Shown piece after piece: positions 23,931-31,257 of a DNA stretch of 31,337 nt. Each line of letters opens with the position of its first letter. Positions within the stretch are counted from its first letter, which is position 1. Made by a program: the position numbers and the translations under genes. Source of the stretch: an uncultured Anaerolineaceae bacterium (GTDB lineage Bacteria > Chloroflexota > Anaerolineae > Promineifilales > Promineifilaceae); contig CALBTC010000346.1 of assembly GCA_937967805.1 (NCBI GenBank), positions 1 to 31,337 on the forward strand, in the 5' to 3' direction. The notes beneath the pieces were generated by a model. The model saw only the letters and a list, made by a program, of their open reading frames with translations. It ran no database searches and was not told the origin of the DNA.

Positions 23931-24566
23931 TCAAGAACCGGGTAATGGCTCAACCGTGAAATTATCAAAATGAACCTGCACACCGCCAATACCCAACGTG
24001 CGTACCATCAGGCCAATGTCACCGCTGCTAAACGCATCGTCAGTAACGCGGCCTACTTCCTGATTGTTGACGAAGAAAATAAGATTTTGCCCTTCGGCCT
24101 GGACCGACAGCTTATTGGTGGCATTGCCCTGGTTGATGACCGGTGACTCAAACCACCAATCGTTGACAATCGGCTCTGCTTCAGCCGCACCGCCGTCACG
24201 GTAACGGCCGATCCAGACAAAGCCATCGCCGGAAATCTGGAAGGAGTAAAAGTTGTCGTTCTCATCGTCCACGCGGAACAACATGCCATAGGCGTTGTTA
24301 TCTGGTCCAGCCACCTGGGTCGCTTCCACAGAATAGATGCCGTCACTAAACTCCTCACCGGCAGTAGTCCAGCTGGTGAGCTCATTCTCATTAACGGTAA
24401 AGTCAAAAACGCCGTCGCGCACCTCGCCCACCACGTCGCCGCTGCTCTCAACGCGCCAGCTGCCGGGGTCGTCAAAGGTTTCGACATAGGTTTCTGTACC
24501 ACCACAGGCGGTGAGAACGGCCGTTAGCCACAAAACAATCATTATTTTTACGATATTTCTTTGCAT
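23931..24566 (-). CDS. Lipoprotein with beta-sandwich (LamG/DUF1080-like) domain
   Basis: 211 residues. Signal peptide MQRNIVKIMIVLWLTAVLTAC gives a lipobox LTAC with Cys21. The mature part is almost entirely a concanavalin-like jelly roll: YVETFDDPGSWRVES, WTTAGEEFSDGIYSVEATQ, YGMLFRVDDENDNFYSFQIS, then KLSVQAEGQNLIFFVNNQEVG and a final VHFDNFTVE. This repeats the pattern of carbohydrate-binding domains (3-keto-disaccharide hydrolase, family 16-like) that are common in Chloroflexota surface lipoproteins. Catalytic residues cannot be placed, so a binding role at the cell surface is more likely. It is separated by 122 bases from the toxin gene upstream, in a gap with an octamer at 24646. Confidence 0.87.
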   Translation of the reverse strand: MQRNIVKIMIVLWLTAVLTACGGTETYVETFDDPGSWRVESSGDVVGEVRDGVFDFTVNENELTSWTTAGEEFSDGIYSVEATQVAGPDNNAYGMLFRVDDENDNFYSFQISGDGFVWIGRYRDGGAAEAEPIVNDWWFESPVINQGNATNKLSVQAEGQNLIFFVNNQEVGRVTDDAFSSGDIGLMVRTLGIGGVQVHFDNFTVEPLPGS

Positions 24567-24688
24567 GGTTGCCTGATTTCTCCAAAAGTTTCAACTATGA
24601 CTTTGATGATACTCTGGCTGGACTTTTTTGGCGAGTTGTGGGGGAACGGCCGTTCTCCTCTAGCTCTGAAGTTTTCCGCCTGGATAGG

Positions 24689-25177
24689 CTAAGATTTACC
24701 CTCAATGTTGCTAATCATCCGTTCAATTTCTTGAATGATTTCTGGAAGATTAGGCTGTGTAAAGCTCATATTTGGGGCTGGCACACGATTGTGTTTTATG
24801 TCTGGAGAGACGTGTTTGTGATGAGGATGTGTGCTTTGTAATCCGGGCTCATTGGGATGGGGTTGTGGATCATACCAGAAAAGTTTTCCTGAGCCGCGCC
24901 AAATTACATAGCCATACCAGTCAATCACGGCTGGCAGACGGGAGTAGATAAGTCGTTCACGTACATTAACTCGAATATTGTGCGCAAAATGCAGCTCCCC
25001 AACAACTCTCGCCAAAGACGTGCCTCTGCACACAAAGGTGATTGTTGAGCGCTGTATAGATGGAAAATTTTCTGTTTTCGTTGCGATACTCAGCTTGCCG
25101 TGCCAGCCAGGTTCGGTATACGCTGGCCCATTCACCGAAATCCAGCACCCACTCCTCATTTTCTGGCTCTTCACCAC
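24689..25177 (-). CDS. TumE-like toxin, start uncertain, possibly damaged
   Basis: Frame of 162 codons; only its C-terminal ~125 residues look like a real protein. They match the TumE/DUF6516 toxin pattern: ENFPSIQRS near the start, VRGT-like CRGTSLARVVGELHF, the middle VIDWYGYVIWRGSGKLFWYDPQPHPNEPGLQSTHPHHKHV, and a final SFTQPNLPEIIQEIERMI. In relatives the protein begins close to ENFP, but here an ACA codon stands where an ATG would be expected. The first 35 codons are antisense-like overlap with the antitoxin frame. An alternative GTG start is at 25033 and a TTG at 25015. The paired antitoxin frame overlaps the toxin for about 210 bases, which is unlike a normal module, so a frameshift or lost start is suspected. 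Toxin identity is from remembered family motifs. Confidence 0.6.
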   Translation of the reverse strand: MVKSQKMRSGCWISVNGPAYTEPGWHGKLSIATKTENFPSIQRSTITFVCRGTSLARVVGELHFAHNIRVNVRERLIYSRLPAVIDWYGYVIWRGSGKLFWYDPQPHPNEPGLQSTHPHHKHVSPDIKHNRVPAPNMSFTQPNLPEIIQEIERMISNIEGKS

Positions 25178-25286
25178 TTACGTACGCGGAATAGAACGTC
25201 TCTGAACGCACGCCGTATTTGCGTTCAAAGCTCAACAGCTCCTCTTCAAGTGCATGAATGTCTGCTAAAATTTCATGTGGAGTCAT
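24966..25286 (-). CDS. Antitoxin-like partner of the TumE-like toxin
   Basis: 106 residues. GAGGTGA is placed 4 bases before ATG 25286, and TATAAT (minus strand, 25313-25308) lies in promoter position. The first 70 residues are typical of small acidic helical antitoxins accompanying TumE: LEEELLSFERKYGVRSETFYSAYVSGE, then WVLDFGEWASVYRTWLARQ. The remaining ~35 residues run through the toxin gene in another frame (CVQRHVFGESCWGAAFCAQYSS) and look like non-coding sequence, so the ancestral protein probably ended near residue 72. This points to a frameshift or loss of the original stop. The antitoxin function is inferred from pairing and pattern. Confidence 0.65.
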   Translation of the reverse strand: MTPHEILADIHALEEELLSFERKYGVRSETFYSAYVSGEEPENEEWVLDFGEWASVYRTWLARQAEYRNENRKFSIYTALNNHLCVQRHVFGESCWGAAFCAQYSS

Positions 25287-25396
25287 GATCTCACCTCAAT
25301 TGGCTTCATTATAAATGCAATCCTTTGGAATTTAGCAGACCTATTTATTATGGTGGCAAATTTCCGAAGAGGTATCTGCTACCACTGCTTCAAAAA

Positions 25397-27415
25397 TTAT
25401 TGCATGGCTTCCAGAACAACCTGAGCGACATCTTTCACCTGCATCGGTTCGCCCTTTTCCCGGTTGGCATCAAGCATCATCGTGGCGCAGAAGGGGCAGG
25501 CGACGGCCAGCGTGCTGGCTCCGGTGCCTTGCGCCTCGGCGAAGCGGTTGGCGTTGACGGCTTGCGCGCCGTGTTCCTCTTCCTTCCAATATTGGGCGCC
25601 GCCCGCGCCGCAGCAGAAGGAATCTTTGCCGTGTCGGTCCATCTCCAGCAGGGTGGCTCCGGCTTTGGCCAGGGCGTCACGCGGCTCGGCAATAACGCCG
25701 TTGTGCCGCCCCAGGTAGCACGGATCGTGGAAGGTGACGCTTTCCAGCTTGCTACCATTTAGCCGCAGCTTGCCCCGACCGACCAAATCAGAGATGAGCT
25801 GCGTGTGGTGGAACACCTGGTAATGGCCACCCAGCTCACCATACTCTTTACCGATGGTGGTGAAGCAGTGCGGACAGCTGGTGACAATGCGCTTTTTGTC
25901 AGCTCCGGCGGCGTTGAGCGTTTCGATGTTGCCTAAGGCCATTTCGTAATACAGGTACTCGTTACCGGCGCGGCGGGCCGAGTCACCGGTGCAACTTTCG
26001 GCGTCGCCCAGCACGGCGAAGCTCACGCCCGCGTGGTGCATAATCGTGGCCACGGCCCGCACCACTTCCTGCGCATCCGGGTTAAACGCCCCGGCGCAGC
26101 CGACCCAGAGCAAATATTCAAAGTCGGGATTTTCTTCTACGGTGGGCACGTCAAAATCGAGCGGTTTGGCCCACTCCATGCGATCTTCCGTCGATTGCCA
26201 CGGATTGCCCATGCGCTCCATGCCCACAAACGCCCCTTTCAGTTCGTTGGGGAAAGCGGAAGCCATCAGCACCTGGTCGCGGCGAATGTCCATGATGTCC
26301 AGCATGGGCGTATTGCCTACGGGGCAGATGTCGATGCAGTGGCCGCAGGCGGTGCAGGCCCACACAGCGCTCTCGCTGATGGCGTAATCGAGCAGCGGCG
26401 TGGTTTCTGCGGCACCGTTGGCAAAGGCGGTCATGTTCTCGCGGATGTGGTACCGTTTGTTGATTTCCAGGGCTGCCGGAGACAGTTCCTTGCCGGTGGT
26501 GTAGGCAGGGCACACTTCCTGGCAGCGGTTGCACATGATGCAGGCAAAGGCATCGACAATTTTGGTTTGTTCCAGATCAAAAAGGCTGGAGGCGCCAAAC
26601 TGTTCAATCGACTCATCTTCAAAATCGAGGGTGAACATTTGGCCCAAATAGGTGCGGTCTGGCCGGGTCATGAAGTTGACCGGACCCATGAAAAGGTGGG
26701 CGTGTTTGGTGTAGGGGAAGTAAGGCAGGAACATTACCACCAGGCCAACGGCCACCCACCAGCTAAAATGCCAGCCGAAATCCAGAGCAAATTCAGAGCC
26801 GCCGGCCAGGAAAGTTTGGGCGATGAGGTTGGCGGTGGGCTGGGAAGGATCGGGGCCATGTTGGGCAATCAGAAAAGCGGCAGCCATCATGCGGAAGCCG
26901 ACGTGGAACAAAATGAACAGGCCGACGACAAATGAATCTTTGCTAATGCCGCCTGCGCGAGCCTGAGGGTAAAGCACCACATTTTCGCGAGCGGTAAGCG
27001 CTTTGTCACCCCAGGCAAAGCGGCGCAAAATAAAGTAGATGATGCCAATGAGGACCAGCGCACCAAAAATGTCGGCGGCAAAGCGGTAAATGTCGCCGAT
27101 GATGTGGTCCGGCAAGAATTCAAAGCCGGTGACAAGCCCTTCGGCAATGTCGATGCCGTTGACCAGGAAGTAAAAAATGAAGCCCCAGGCGACGAAATAA
27201 TGGAAAATGGAGGAGAGTTTGCGGTGGCGAATGATGCGCCCCTGGGTGAAGAGGGCAACCAGACCATTGATCATGCGGCGGGGCAGCTCATCCAGATTCA
27301 GCTTCCCCTGGCCGCGCATGATGATTTTAACCATCTGGCCAAACGTGTTAATGGTGGCGACGATGCAGACAAGTGCTAAAAATGCAAATAGAGCCTTTTC
27401 AATAGGTGATAACAT
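25397..27415 (-). CDS. EtfD/HdrDE-like membrane Fe-S oxidoreductase
   Basis: 672 residues with AAGAGGGA upstream of the ATG. N-terminal half: about six membrane segments (10-30, 68-92, 115-130, 160-185, 215-232) of the nitrate reductase gamma/HdrE cytochrome b type, with His residues at 71, 171 and 216 as possible haem ligands. Two 4Fe-4S motifs follow: Cys292-295-298-302 and Cys354-357-360-364. Then two cysteine-rich CCG domains, with ESCTGDSARR and TSCPHCF in the first and FHDPCYLGR, SFCCGAGG and ACPFC in the second. This is the arrangement of mycobacterial EtfD and of HdrDE fusions, which pass electrons between electron-transfer flavoprotein or a disulfide and menaquinone. No etfA/etfB or hdr partner is visible here, so the partner must be encoded elsewhere. 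Confidence 0.9.
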   Translation of the reverse strand: MLSPIEKALFAFLALVCIVATINTFGQMVKIIMRGQGKLNLDELPRRMINGLVALFTQGRIIRHRKLSSIFHYFVAWGFIFYFLVNGIDIAEGLVTGFEFLPDHIIGDIYRFAADIFGALVLIGIIYFILRRFAWGDKALTARENVVLYPQARAGGISKDSFVVGLFILFHVGFRMMAAAFLIAQHGPDPSQPTANLIAQTFLAGGSEFALDFGWHFSWWVAVGLVVMFLPYFPYTKHAHLFMGPVNFMTRPDRTYLGQMFTLDFEDESIEQFGASSLFDLEQTKIVDAFACIMCNRCQEVCPAYTTGKELSPAALEINKRYHIRENMTAFANGAAETTPLLDYAISESAVWACTACGHCIDICPVGNTPMLDIMDIRRDQVLMASAFPNELKGAFVGMERMGNPWQSTEDRMEWAKPLDFDVPTVEENPDFEYLLWVGCAGAFNPDAQEVVRAVATIMHHAGVSFAVLGDAESCTGDSARRAGNEYLYYEMALGNIETLNAAGADKKRIVTSCPHCFTTIGKEYGELGGHYQVFHHTQLISDLVGRGKLRLNGSKLESVTFHDPCYLGRHNGVIAEPRDALAKAGATLLEMDRHGKDSFCCGAGGAQYWKEEEHGAQAVNANRFAEAQGTGASTLAVACPFCATMMLDANREKGEPMQVKDVAQVVLEAMQ

Positions 27416-27542
27416 GCGTGTCCCTCTTGATTATTATTTTGGAAAGCCGCTTGCCCAATACAGGATTGGGTTTGGGGCAAAAGTCTATCATACGGCCGTT
27501 CCCCCCGCAATCAATACCGCCATTTTACCCGATTTATTGACG

Positions 27543-27566
27543 CATTGCATTATAGAAGATGCAATG
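27543..27566. promoter_or_regulatory. Inverted repeat in divergent promoter region of EtfD and GH genes
   Basis: CATTGCAT (27543-27550), eight bases, ATGCAATG (27559-27566), exact arms. It overlaps the region between the divergent starts and lies just upstream of TATAAT 27579-27584. Position suggests an operator for the 27593 gene. Confidence 0.4.
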
Positions 27567-27578
27567 GAGGATTTACGC

Positions 27579-27584
27579 TATAAT
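27579..27584 (+). promoter_or_regulatory. Perfect -10 box 8 bases before ATG (possible leaderless mRNA)
   Basis: TATAAT at 27579-27584 is followed by only eight bases before ATG 27593. A start about 7 bases downstream of the box would give a leaderless transcript, which fits the absence of a ribosome site at a useful distance (GGAGG is 22 bases upstream). No good -35 box is seen. Confidence 0.35.
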
Positions 27585-27592
27585 CCAGCGCT

Positions 27593-28945
27593 ATGTTGAG
27601 AAAGTTGTTGCTAGCGGTTAGTGGCTTGATGCTGATGGTGGCGCTGTGGCCGCCGGTCGGCTCGCTGTACGAACTGACCGGCGAGGATGAGCTGTTGGCC
27701 CAGGTGCGGGGCGTGGGGCATTGGCTGAATACGGCCGTGCGTCCCCAACCCCGTCTTGCCCCGGAAATCATCCCCGATCACACCAATGTGTCGCCCTACG
27801 GCGTGAACACCTTTTTGAACGAAGAAGCCGAAATTGAAAAGCGGGCGGTGAGTCTGCAAATGGCCAGTCGAGCCCGATTCCGCTTCATTCGGCAGGAGTT
27901 TGTTTGGGAAGATATTGAGATTCACGGCAAGGGTGATTTTGAGGACCGGCGGCACGAACCGTTTCGCTCCGCCTGGGAGAAGTACGACAATATTGTGGCT
28001 TTGGCCGAGGCATACAACATCGAAATTATTGCCCGGTTGAGCAATCCGCCAAACTGGAGCCGGGCGCTGCCGGTGGAGGTGACCGGCTCGTTTGCTCCAC
28101 CAGACGACTATGACGATTTTGCTGATTTTGCAGCGGCGGTGGCTGAGCGATATAACGGCCGTATCCGCTACTATCAAATCTGGAATGAACCCAACGGCAA
28201 CGCCGAATGGGGTCTGCACCAACCGGTCAGCCCGGAGGAGTACACCGAACTGCTCTGCACTGCTTACCGGCGCATCAAGGCAGTGAATGCCGGCGCAGTC
28301 GTGCTGGCCGGGGCGCTGACGCCTACCGTGGCCATCAACGAAGCCAACATGAACGACCTGATTTTTTTGGAGCGCATGTATGCCGCCGGTGCCGGGGAAT
28401 GCTTCGACGTGATGTCGGCCCAGGGGTACGGATTGTGGTCGGGCGCGTTGGACCGGCGGCTGAAACCCAACGTGATCAACTATCCGCACAATTTGTATTT
28501 GCGTGACGTGATGGTACGCCACGGTGATGCCGACAAGCCGATCTGGATTTCGGAGATGGGTTGGAACGTGGTGCCAGAGGGGATGGATGCCCGCTTTGGC
28601 CGGGTGACGCCGGAGCAGCAGGCCCGCTTTGCCGTGGAAGCATACGAGCGGGCCCAGGCAGAATGGCCCTGGGTGGGCGTCATCAATTACTGGTTCCTCA
28701 AGCGCAAAGACGATTCCGAGCAAGATCAATCATTTTATTATTTCCGGCTGATGAACTCGGATTTTACGCCTCAGCCTGTGTACACGGCGCTGGCCGAAGC
28801 GCTGCCGCTGCAAACTGAGATTTCCCCACAACCTGATTGGATTTATGAGTGGATGCGGTTACGGCCGTATCTCTTCCTCCTCTCAACCCCCATCCTCTTT
28901 TTTGCCTTACTCCGTTGGTTAACGCCTCATGACTCAAATGCCTGA
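27593..28945 (+). CDS. Membrane-anchored glycoside hydrolase-like protein (GH5/GH39 clan A)
   Basis: 450 residues. The N-terminal hydrophobic segment (LLLAVSGLMLMVALW) and a C-terminal one (YLFLLSTPILFFALLRWL) suggest a double membrane anchor around an external TIM barrel. The barrel has RFRFIRQEFVWEDIE, IEIIARLSNPPNWSR, then the clan A acid/base region YYQIWNEPNG with Glu199, and ISEMGW with the nucleophile Glu321. These match retaining GH5/GH39-like enzymes acting on cell-surface glycans. No carbohydrate-binding domain is seen. It overlaps the next gene by 17 bases in a different frame, so the two are coupled. Substrate cannot be read from the sequence. Confidence 0.9.
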   Translation: MLRKLLLAVSGLMLMVALWPPVGSLYELTGEDELLAQVRGVGHWLNTAVRPQPRLAPEIIPDHTNVSPYGVNTFLNEEAEIEKRAVSLQMASRARFRFIRQEFVWEDIEIHGKGDFEDRRHEPFRSAWEKYDNIVALAEAYNIEIIARLSNPPNWSRALPVEVTGSFAPPDDYDDFADFAAAVAERYNGRIRYYQIWNEPNGNAEWGLHQPVSPEEYTELLCTAYRRIKAVNAGAVVLAGALTPTVAINEANMNDLIFLERMYAAGAGECFDVMSAQGYGLWSGALDRRLKPNVINYPHNLYLRDVMVRHGDADKPIWISEMGWNVVPEGMDARFGRVTPEQQARFAVEAYERAQAEWPWVGVINYWFLKRKDDSEQDQSFYYFRLMNSDFTPQPVYTALAEALPLQTEISPQPDWIYEWMRLRPYLFLLSTPILFFALLRWLTPHDSNA

Positions 28946-30974
28946 AAAATTAACCGCGGAGAACGCGGAGAGCGCAGAGAAAAAGAAAAAAGACTCTGGG
29001 CTCTCTGTGCCCTCTGTGGCTAAAAAATGGCTGCTGGTAGCGATTTTGCTACTGGCGTTTGGACTGCGGGTACATCACCTGGAGGTGCAGTCATTCTGGA
29101 ACGATGAAGGGAACAGCGCCCGGCTCAGTGAACGATCCATCCCGCTCATCATCGAAGGCACCGCCGGCGATATTCATCCACCACTTTATTACTTGCTGCT
29201 CAACCAGTGGCGCAAGCTGGCCGGCGACAGTGAATTTGGCCTCCGGTCGTTGTCATTGTTTGCCGGGCTGATGATTGTGCCGCTGACGTTTGTATTGGGA
29301 AAAGAAATCAACGCAGAGGCGCAGAGGCGCAGAGGAAAAAGGAAGCGGTGGCTATTGGGATTGATTGCTGCGGCGCTGATTGCAATTAATCCGGCAATGA
29401 TTTACTACAGCCAGGAAGCACGGATGTATGCGCTTTTGGGCTTTTGGTCCGTGCTGGCGACGGTTTTGCTGCTGCGCTGGGTTTCGGTAATTGGTGAGCG
29501 GTATTCGGTAAACGGTAATCGGAAATGGTTTTGGGGCAGTGCGTATGTGTTGTGTGCCGCAGCTGGTTTGTACACCCACTACTTCTTCCCCGCTGTCCTC
29601 CTTGCCCATAACATTCTTATACTCTTCAAGATCATCCAGGAATTCCGAGCTTCATTCACAATTCACAATTCACAATTCACAATTCACAATTTCCCATTAA
29701 CCATTAACCATTTACCATTAACCATTAAACAATGGCCCTTCCTCATGCTCGCCACCCTCCTCCTCTACGCCCCCTGGCTGCCCATTTTCCTGGACCAGTT
29801 TGGCAGCGATCCGATCAGCCGTCCGGGGATAGCTGTGTTTTTAACGGCCGTCACCCACTGGCTTACATTCGGCGCAACAATTGAAGCGGCGGCCGGTTGG
29901 TTGTGGTTGGTGGCTGGTTTGCTGCTGTTGGGATTGGTGTACGGCCGTACCAAACTCATCTTGCCTTTGTTAAGCGTAGTTGTGGCATTTGGGATGATGT
30001 TTGCCACTGGCACGACTGGACCGGAGTTTTACAAATTTTTGGTGGTGGCCGTGCCGTTTTGGTTGATCTGGCTGGCAGCGGCTTTTACTGAAACAAACCG
30101 GCGTGGCTTGCAGCTGTTGGCCAGCGTTTTTTTGCTGGTGCTGTTGTGGGGGATGGCCCAATCGCTGCAAAACATGGTCAGCGATCCGACCTACGCCCGC
30201 GCCGATTACCGGTCGATGGCTAACCGCATTTTGGCCGAGGATCATCCCAATGCCGGGGTCATTTTGAACGCGGCCAACCAGTGGGAAGTATTCACCTACT
30301 ACTATCCCGACGAAGGCAACGTCTACCCGCTGCCAGAAGGACGCAGCCGCCCTGACCCCGATGCTATCGACGCCACCCTGAGCCAGATTGCCGCCCGGCA
30401 CGACCGCATCTATGCTATTTTTTGGGGAGAAGCTCAGCGCGATCCGGAGCGTCTGATTGAACGCTGGCTGGACGCCCACGCCTTCAAAGCCACGGACAAT
30501 TGGTACGGCGACGTGCGTTTTGTCACCTATGCTGTGCCTTCCGCACCGGCGGTTGAGATGGAAACGGCCGTCAACCTCCCATTCGGTAATCACATCACGC
30601 TCAACGGCTACACGCTGGGTGAGACCACACTGCGACCGGGCGATATTGTGGCAGTGACCTTGTTTTGGCAAACGGCCGTTCCCCTGCAAAACCGCTACAA
30701 ACTGTTCCTGCACCTGCTGGATGACAATGGCAATCTACTCAGCCAGCGCGACAGCGAACCGGGCGGCGGCCTGGCCCTCACCACCACCTGGCCGCCCGGC
30801 GAGGTCATCGTGGACAATCACGGCCTGCTCATCCCCAGCGACCTGCCGCCCGGCAGCTACCAACTCCGACTTGGCCTCTACGATCTGGCGAACCCCACCA
30901 ACCGCCTGCCCATCATCACGCCAGATGGCACAACGGATGCGTATTTGCTCACCACAATCACCATCTCCGAATAA
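28929..30974 (+). CDS. Glycosyltransferase family 39-like membrane protein
   Basis: 681 residues. About ten membrane segments in the first 420 residues (for example WLLVAILLLAFGLRVHH, LSLFAGLMIVPLTFVLG, LLGLIAAALIAIN, LLASVFLLVLLWGM) and a soluble beta-rich C-terminal part (about 540-681). WNDEGNSARL near 58 has the acidic DE pair of GT-C enzymes and IHPPLYYLLLN is the typical second-loop motif. Such enzymes transfer a sugar from a polyprenyl phosphate carrier to a lipid or protein outside. Four stretches of repeat-derived protein interrupt it: AENAESAEKKKKD (residues about 10-25), NAEAQRRRGKRKRW (about 127-140), VIGERYSVNGNRKW (about 187-200) and FTIHNSQFTIHNFPLTI (about 242-265). They are coded by intergenic-type repeats. 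Overlaps the GH gene by 17 bases. Confidence 0.88.
   Translation: MTQMPEKLTAENAESAEKKKKDSGLSVPSVAKKWLLVAILLLAFGLRVHHLEVQSFWNDEGNSARLSERSIPLIIEGTAGDIHPPLYYLLLNQWRKLAGDSEFGLRSLSLFAGLMIVPLTFVLGKEINAEAQRRRGKRKRWLLGLIAAALIAINPAMIYYSQEARMYALLGFWSVLATVLLLRWVSVIGERYSVNGNRKWFWGSAYVLCAAAGLYTHYFFPAVLLAHNILILFKIIQEFRASFTIHNSQFTIHNFPLTINHLPLTIKQWPFLMLATLLLYAPWLPIFLDQFGSDPISRPGIAVFLTAVTHWLTFGATIEAAAGWLWLVAGLLLLGLVYGRTKLILPLLSVVVAFGMMFATGTTGPEFYKFLVVAVPFWLIWLAAAFTETNRRGLQLLASVFLLVLLWGMAQSLQNMVSDPTYARADYRSMANRILAEDHPNAGVILNAANQWEVFTYYYPDEGNVYPLPEGRSRPDPDAIDATLSQIAARHDRIYAIFWGEAQRDPERLIERWLDAHAFKATDNWYGDVRFVTYAVPSAPAVEMETAVNLPFGNHITLNGYTLGETTLRPGDIVAVTLFWQTAVPLQNRYKLFLHLLDDNGNLLSQRDSEPGGGLALTTTWPPGEVIVDNHGLLIPSDLPPGSYQLRLGLYDLANPTNRLPIITPDGTTDAYLLTTITISE
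28953..29030. repeat. Inverted CGCAGAG/CTCTGTG repeat within GT39 coding sequence
   Basis: Three 9-base units (ACCGCGGAG, AACGCGGAG, AGCGCAGAG; 28953-28979), an A/G-rich middle, then CTCTGGG, CTCTCTGTG, CCCTCTGTGG. The ends can form a hairpin. This repeat family is normally found between genes in Chloroflexota and cyanobacteria; here it supplies the N-terminal residues. Confidence 0.7.
29311..29335. repeat. CGCAGAGG tandem repeat in GT39 gene
   Basis: ACGCAGAGGC followed by GCAGAGGC and GCAGAGG, the same family as at 28953 but without the second arm. It codes the Arg-rich stretch NAEAQRRRGKRKRW, an obvious break in a hydrophobic protein. Confidence 0.65.
29485..29525. repeat. GGTAAT/CGGTA repeat in GT39 gene
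   Basis: GGTAATTGGTGAGCGGTATT is followed by CGGTAAACGGTAATCGG. The unit (C)GGTAA(T/A) repeats with period about 7. It codes VIGERYSVNGNRK between two membrane segments. Confidence 0.55.
29653..29728. repeat. ATTCACA and CCATTAA heptamer arrays in GT39 gene
   Basis: ATTCACA is repeated about five times (29654-29690), followed directly by about five copies of ACCATTA/CCATTTA (29693-29728). Two unrelated heptamer arrays are fused end to end inside the gene, coding FTIHNSQ and LTINH units. Period seven with a length that keeps the frame. Confidence 0.8.
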
Positions 30975-31025
30975 AATGGACTAATACTGCAAATCCAGCT
31001 GGCTAACATAACCCACCCCAAGCAG

Positions 31026-31097
31026 ACAACAACGAATTGGAGTAACTAACGAATTTTTTCTCTGATTTATTCGTTGATTACTCTAATTCGTTGTTGT
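31026..31097. repeat. Long hairpin repeat downstream of GT39 gene
   Basis: Arms 31026-31054 and 31069-31097 pair over 29 bases with three mismatches; the loop is 14 bases. Half-units CAACGAATT are repeated within each arm. It may end transcription of the GH/GT39 operon, or be a REP/MITE-type element. It is the only notable structure in the 175-base gap before the next ORF. Confidence 0.75.
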
Positions 31098-31149
31098 CAT
31101 CGGGTAGAAAAAGTTTCTTTGCTTAGCAACCAATAGTGAGAAAAACAGT

Positions 31150-31257
31150 ATGACAGAGCTGTCCCGGCTGGTGGAAAGTTTGCGGCGGCAGGGGGTCAAG
31201 GATGAGGTGTTGGCCACGGCCGTTGCCGAAGCCAGAGCCGAATACAATGTCAAATAA
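31150..31257 (+). CDS. Small ORF, 35 codons
   Basis: ATG 31150 to TAA 31255: MTELSRLVESLRRQG, then VKDEVLATAVAEARA, ending EYNVK. It is amphipathic and helical, not a recognised family. Its end overlaps ATG 31247 of the next frame by 11 bases (ATGTCAAATAA), which would allow translational coupling. It contains an octamer at 31216 (in frame TAV). No strong ribosome site is seen upstream. It could also be the relic of a longer gene. Confidence 0.35.
   Translation: MTELSRLVESLRRQGVKDEVLATAVAEARAEYNVK

Larger units (their letters stand above)
822..31223. repeat. Dispersed palindromic octamer ACGGCCGT (55 copies)
   Basis: First bases counted by eye: 822, 906, 1603, 1829, 2291, 3068, 3258, 4418, 4741, 5409, 5509, 5625, 6408, 6765, 7428, 7758, 7816, 7884, 8430, 9198, 9758, 9788, 9858, 10054, 10361, 12071, 13025, 13224, 14364, 15140, 15285, 15467, 16030, 16722, 17921, 20019, 20477, 20743, 21286, 21510, 22019, 23718, 23797, 23826, 24517, 24646, 27492, 27731, 28155, 28861, 29844, 29941, 30564, 30672, 31216. 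Coding copies read mostly as TAV, also NGR/DGR and RP. Chance expectation at this composition is below one. The core CGGCCG is the EagI site. Gaps without a copy: 17929-20018, 24654-27491, 10369-12070, 22027-23717. Confidence 0.9.

Noticed and set aside
27611..28729. 372-codon minus-strand frame under the glycoside hydrolase-like gene
   Set aside because: The plus strand codes WNEP and ISEMGW motifs of clan A hydrolases; the minus frame has no recognisable motif.
28953..29335. CRISPR-like appearance of repeated units
   Set aside because: Units are 7-9 bases without unique spacers of constant length, and no cas gene is in the window.
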